Of a stretch of 14,182 nucleotides of DNA, positions 13,350-14,182 are shown in pieces; within the stretch, counting starts at the first letter, position 1, and every line of letters begins with the position of its first letter. This stretch comes from Candidatus Manganitrophaceae bacterium (lineage in GTDB: Bacteria; Nitrospirota; Nitrospiria; SBBL01; Manganitrophaceae), in the NCBI GenBank assembly GCA_004297235.1, contig SCUR01000405.1, forward strand, positions 1 through 14,182. The letters run 5' to 3'. The position numbers and the translations under genes were made by a program. The notes under the pieces were generated by a model. That model saw only the letters and a program-made list of their open reading frames with translations, searched no databases and had not been told where the DNA came from.

Positions 13350-14147
13350 CTAGATCCCCCCTAAAGGGATCAGGTTCATGAGCCGCCCGATCATCAATAA
13401 AATCCGATAGAGGATGATGGGAACGACGATCAAGAGGCCGATGCTCAAGCCGGCCCTCCCCCACTCCGATCGAATCTTAAAAATCGTTCCGTTCAGAATT
13501 TTATAAACTGAATATAGAAGCGCACACATCCCTACAAAAGGAAGAAGGGTGAAGATCAGGCTGAGCGCGCGAGCGAGCGTCCGAGAAAAGCTCGCTTCCA
13601 GCCAATTTTGAAAGAGCACCCCTGCAAGATAAGGGAGCCAGGACGCCGTCATGACCACATAGATGAAAAAAGGGAAAACCATCCAGATGAAGTGATACGG
13701 ATAAATCCCAAAGATCGTCGAATCGGGAAAGAGCTCCCGCTGCATCCGCTCCCCCCATTTCCCGCAATAGGCGGAGATGAGGACCGTCAATGGGATGGCC
13801 CCCAGCGAAACGGCGCCGAAGCCGATCGTCCCGGTGAAAAGAGCGATAAAAAACATCTCGCTCCACCAGAGGGTGAGCGGAATCGCGCTCTGCGCGGCGG
13901 CGGCCCCGCCCCGTTGCTGGGCGATCGCCCCTGCCAAAACGGCGGCGATCGAGGTCGCCAGGAGGCTCAAGAGAAGAAAAGAAAGATAGCGATAATCCCA
14001 CTGCGGACCCTCCAGGCGAAGGCCGATCGGCGACTCGGGAGAACGGAAATCGAAACGAAAGAGATCGGGAAGCGCATTGTAGAAGGCGGAAAGAATGCAG
14101 AAGAGATAAGCGTTGAATGCGATAAAGGCCGCGGCTTTCCTCCGCAT
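13350..14147 (-). CDS. Polytopic membrane protein of unknown function
   Basis: A 265-residue protein with about six to seven hydrophobic helices: near residues 6-28, 53-75, 93-127 (long, possibly two), 150-182, 190-215 and 230-258. It has few charged residues in the membrane parts and an amphipathic soluble stretch (GKWGERMQRELFPDS) in the middle. No family motif is recognised; a Yip1-like membrane protein is one possibility. The ATG at 14147 is the first in frame, but the frame stays open to the contig end 35 bases upstream and the nearby GGAAG is too close to the ATG, so the true start could lie outside the window. Confidence 0.7.
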   Translation of the reverse strand: MRRKAAAFIAFNAYLFCILSAFYNALPDLFRFDFRSPESPIGLRLEGPQWDYRYLSFLLLSLLATSIAAVLAGAIAQQRGGAAAAQSAIPLTLWWSEMFFIALFTGTIGFGAVSLGAIPLTVLISAYCGKWGERMQRELFPDSTIFGIYPYHFIWMVFPFFIYVVMTASWLPYLAGVLFQNWLEASFSRTLARALSLIFTLLPFVGMCALLYSVYKILNGTIFKIRSEWGRAGLSIGLLIVVPIILYRILLMIGRLMNLIPLGGI

Positions 14148-14182
14148 ATTCTTCCGGGACCTATCCGACAGACCGACCGACA

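Overview
This is a 14.2-kb stretch of chromosomal-type DNA from a GC-rich diderm (Gram-negative) bacterium. The cell type is inferred from a periplasmic adaptor (HlyD/MacA class), several Sec-exported proteins and a MacB/LolE-type ABC transporter. The lineage cannot be fixed from sequence alone. The gene mix (short PuuD-like membrane proteins, Fe/Mn SOD, prohibitin, heptad intergenic repeats) is compatible with Nitrospirota or a relative, but that is a low-confidence guess. The first 11 bases match the end of an Illumina adapter, so this looks like an assembled, probably metagenomic, contig whose left edge is artificial.

Layout, left to right. (1) 1-820, minus: prohibitin/SPFH protein, C-terminus lost at the contig edge. 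(2) 821-1243: gap with promoters, a hairpin and no convincing gene. (3) 1244-1999, plus: secreted protein of unknown function with a strong sigma70-type promoter and a strong terminator. (4) 3691-2073, minus: dihydrolipoamide-dehydrogenase-like flavoprotein, translationally coupled to an 81-residue two-helix membrane protein. (5) 8214-3853, minus: four-gene efflux or lipoprotein-trafficking ABC operon (adaptor, ATPase, two unlike FtsX-type permeases). (6) 8353-9108, plus: alpha/beta hydrolase. (7) 9292-9924, plus: Fe/Mn superoxide dismutase. (8) 10034-11897, plus: promoter, long structured leader, an uncatalogued 30-residue membrane peptide, then three tandem paralogues of the PuuD membrane domain without cytochrome c. 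(9) 14147-11928, minus: polytopic membrane protein, YkgJ-type cysteine-cluster protein and a secreted beta-propeller protein.

The best candidate for something undescribed is block 8. Three related four-helix membrane proteins, each keeping one histidine near the start of helix 1 and one just after helix 4, are led by a one-helix peptide and preceded by a leader that can fold into a long nested stem. I infer a redox or cofactor-binding membrane complex; nothing in the window proves the substrate.

A second recurring theme is a family of 7-bp-periodic inverted repeats in three intergenic gaps, one of which abuts a permease start codon that lacks a ribosome-binding site.
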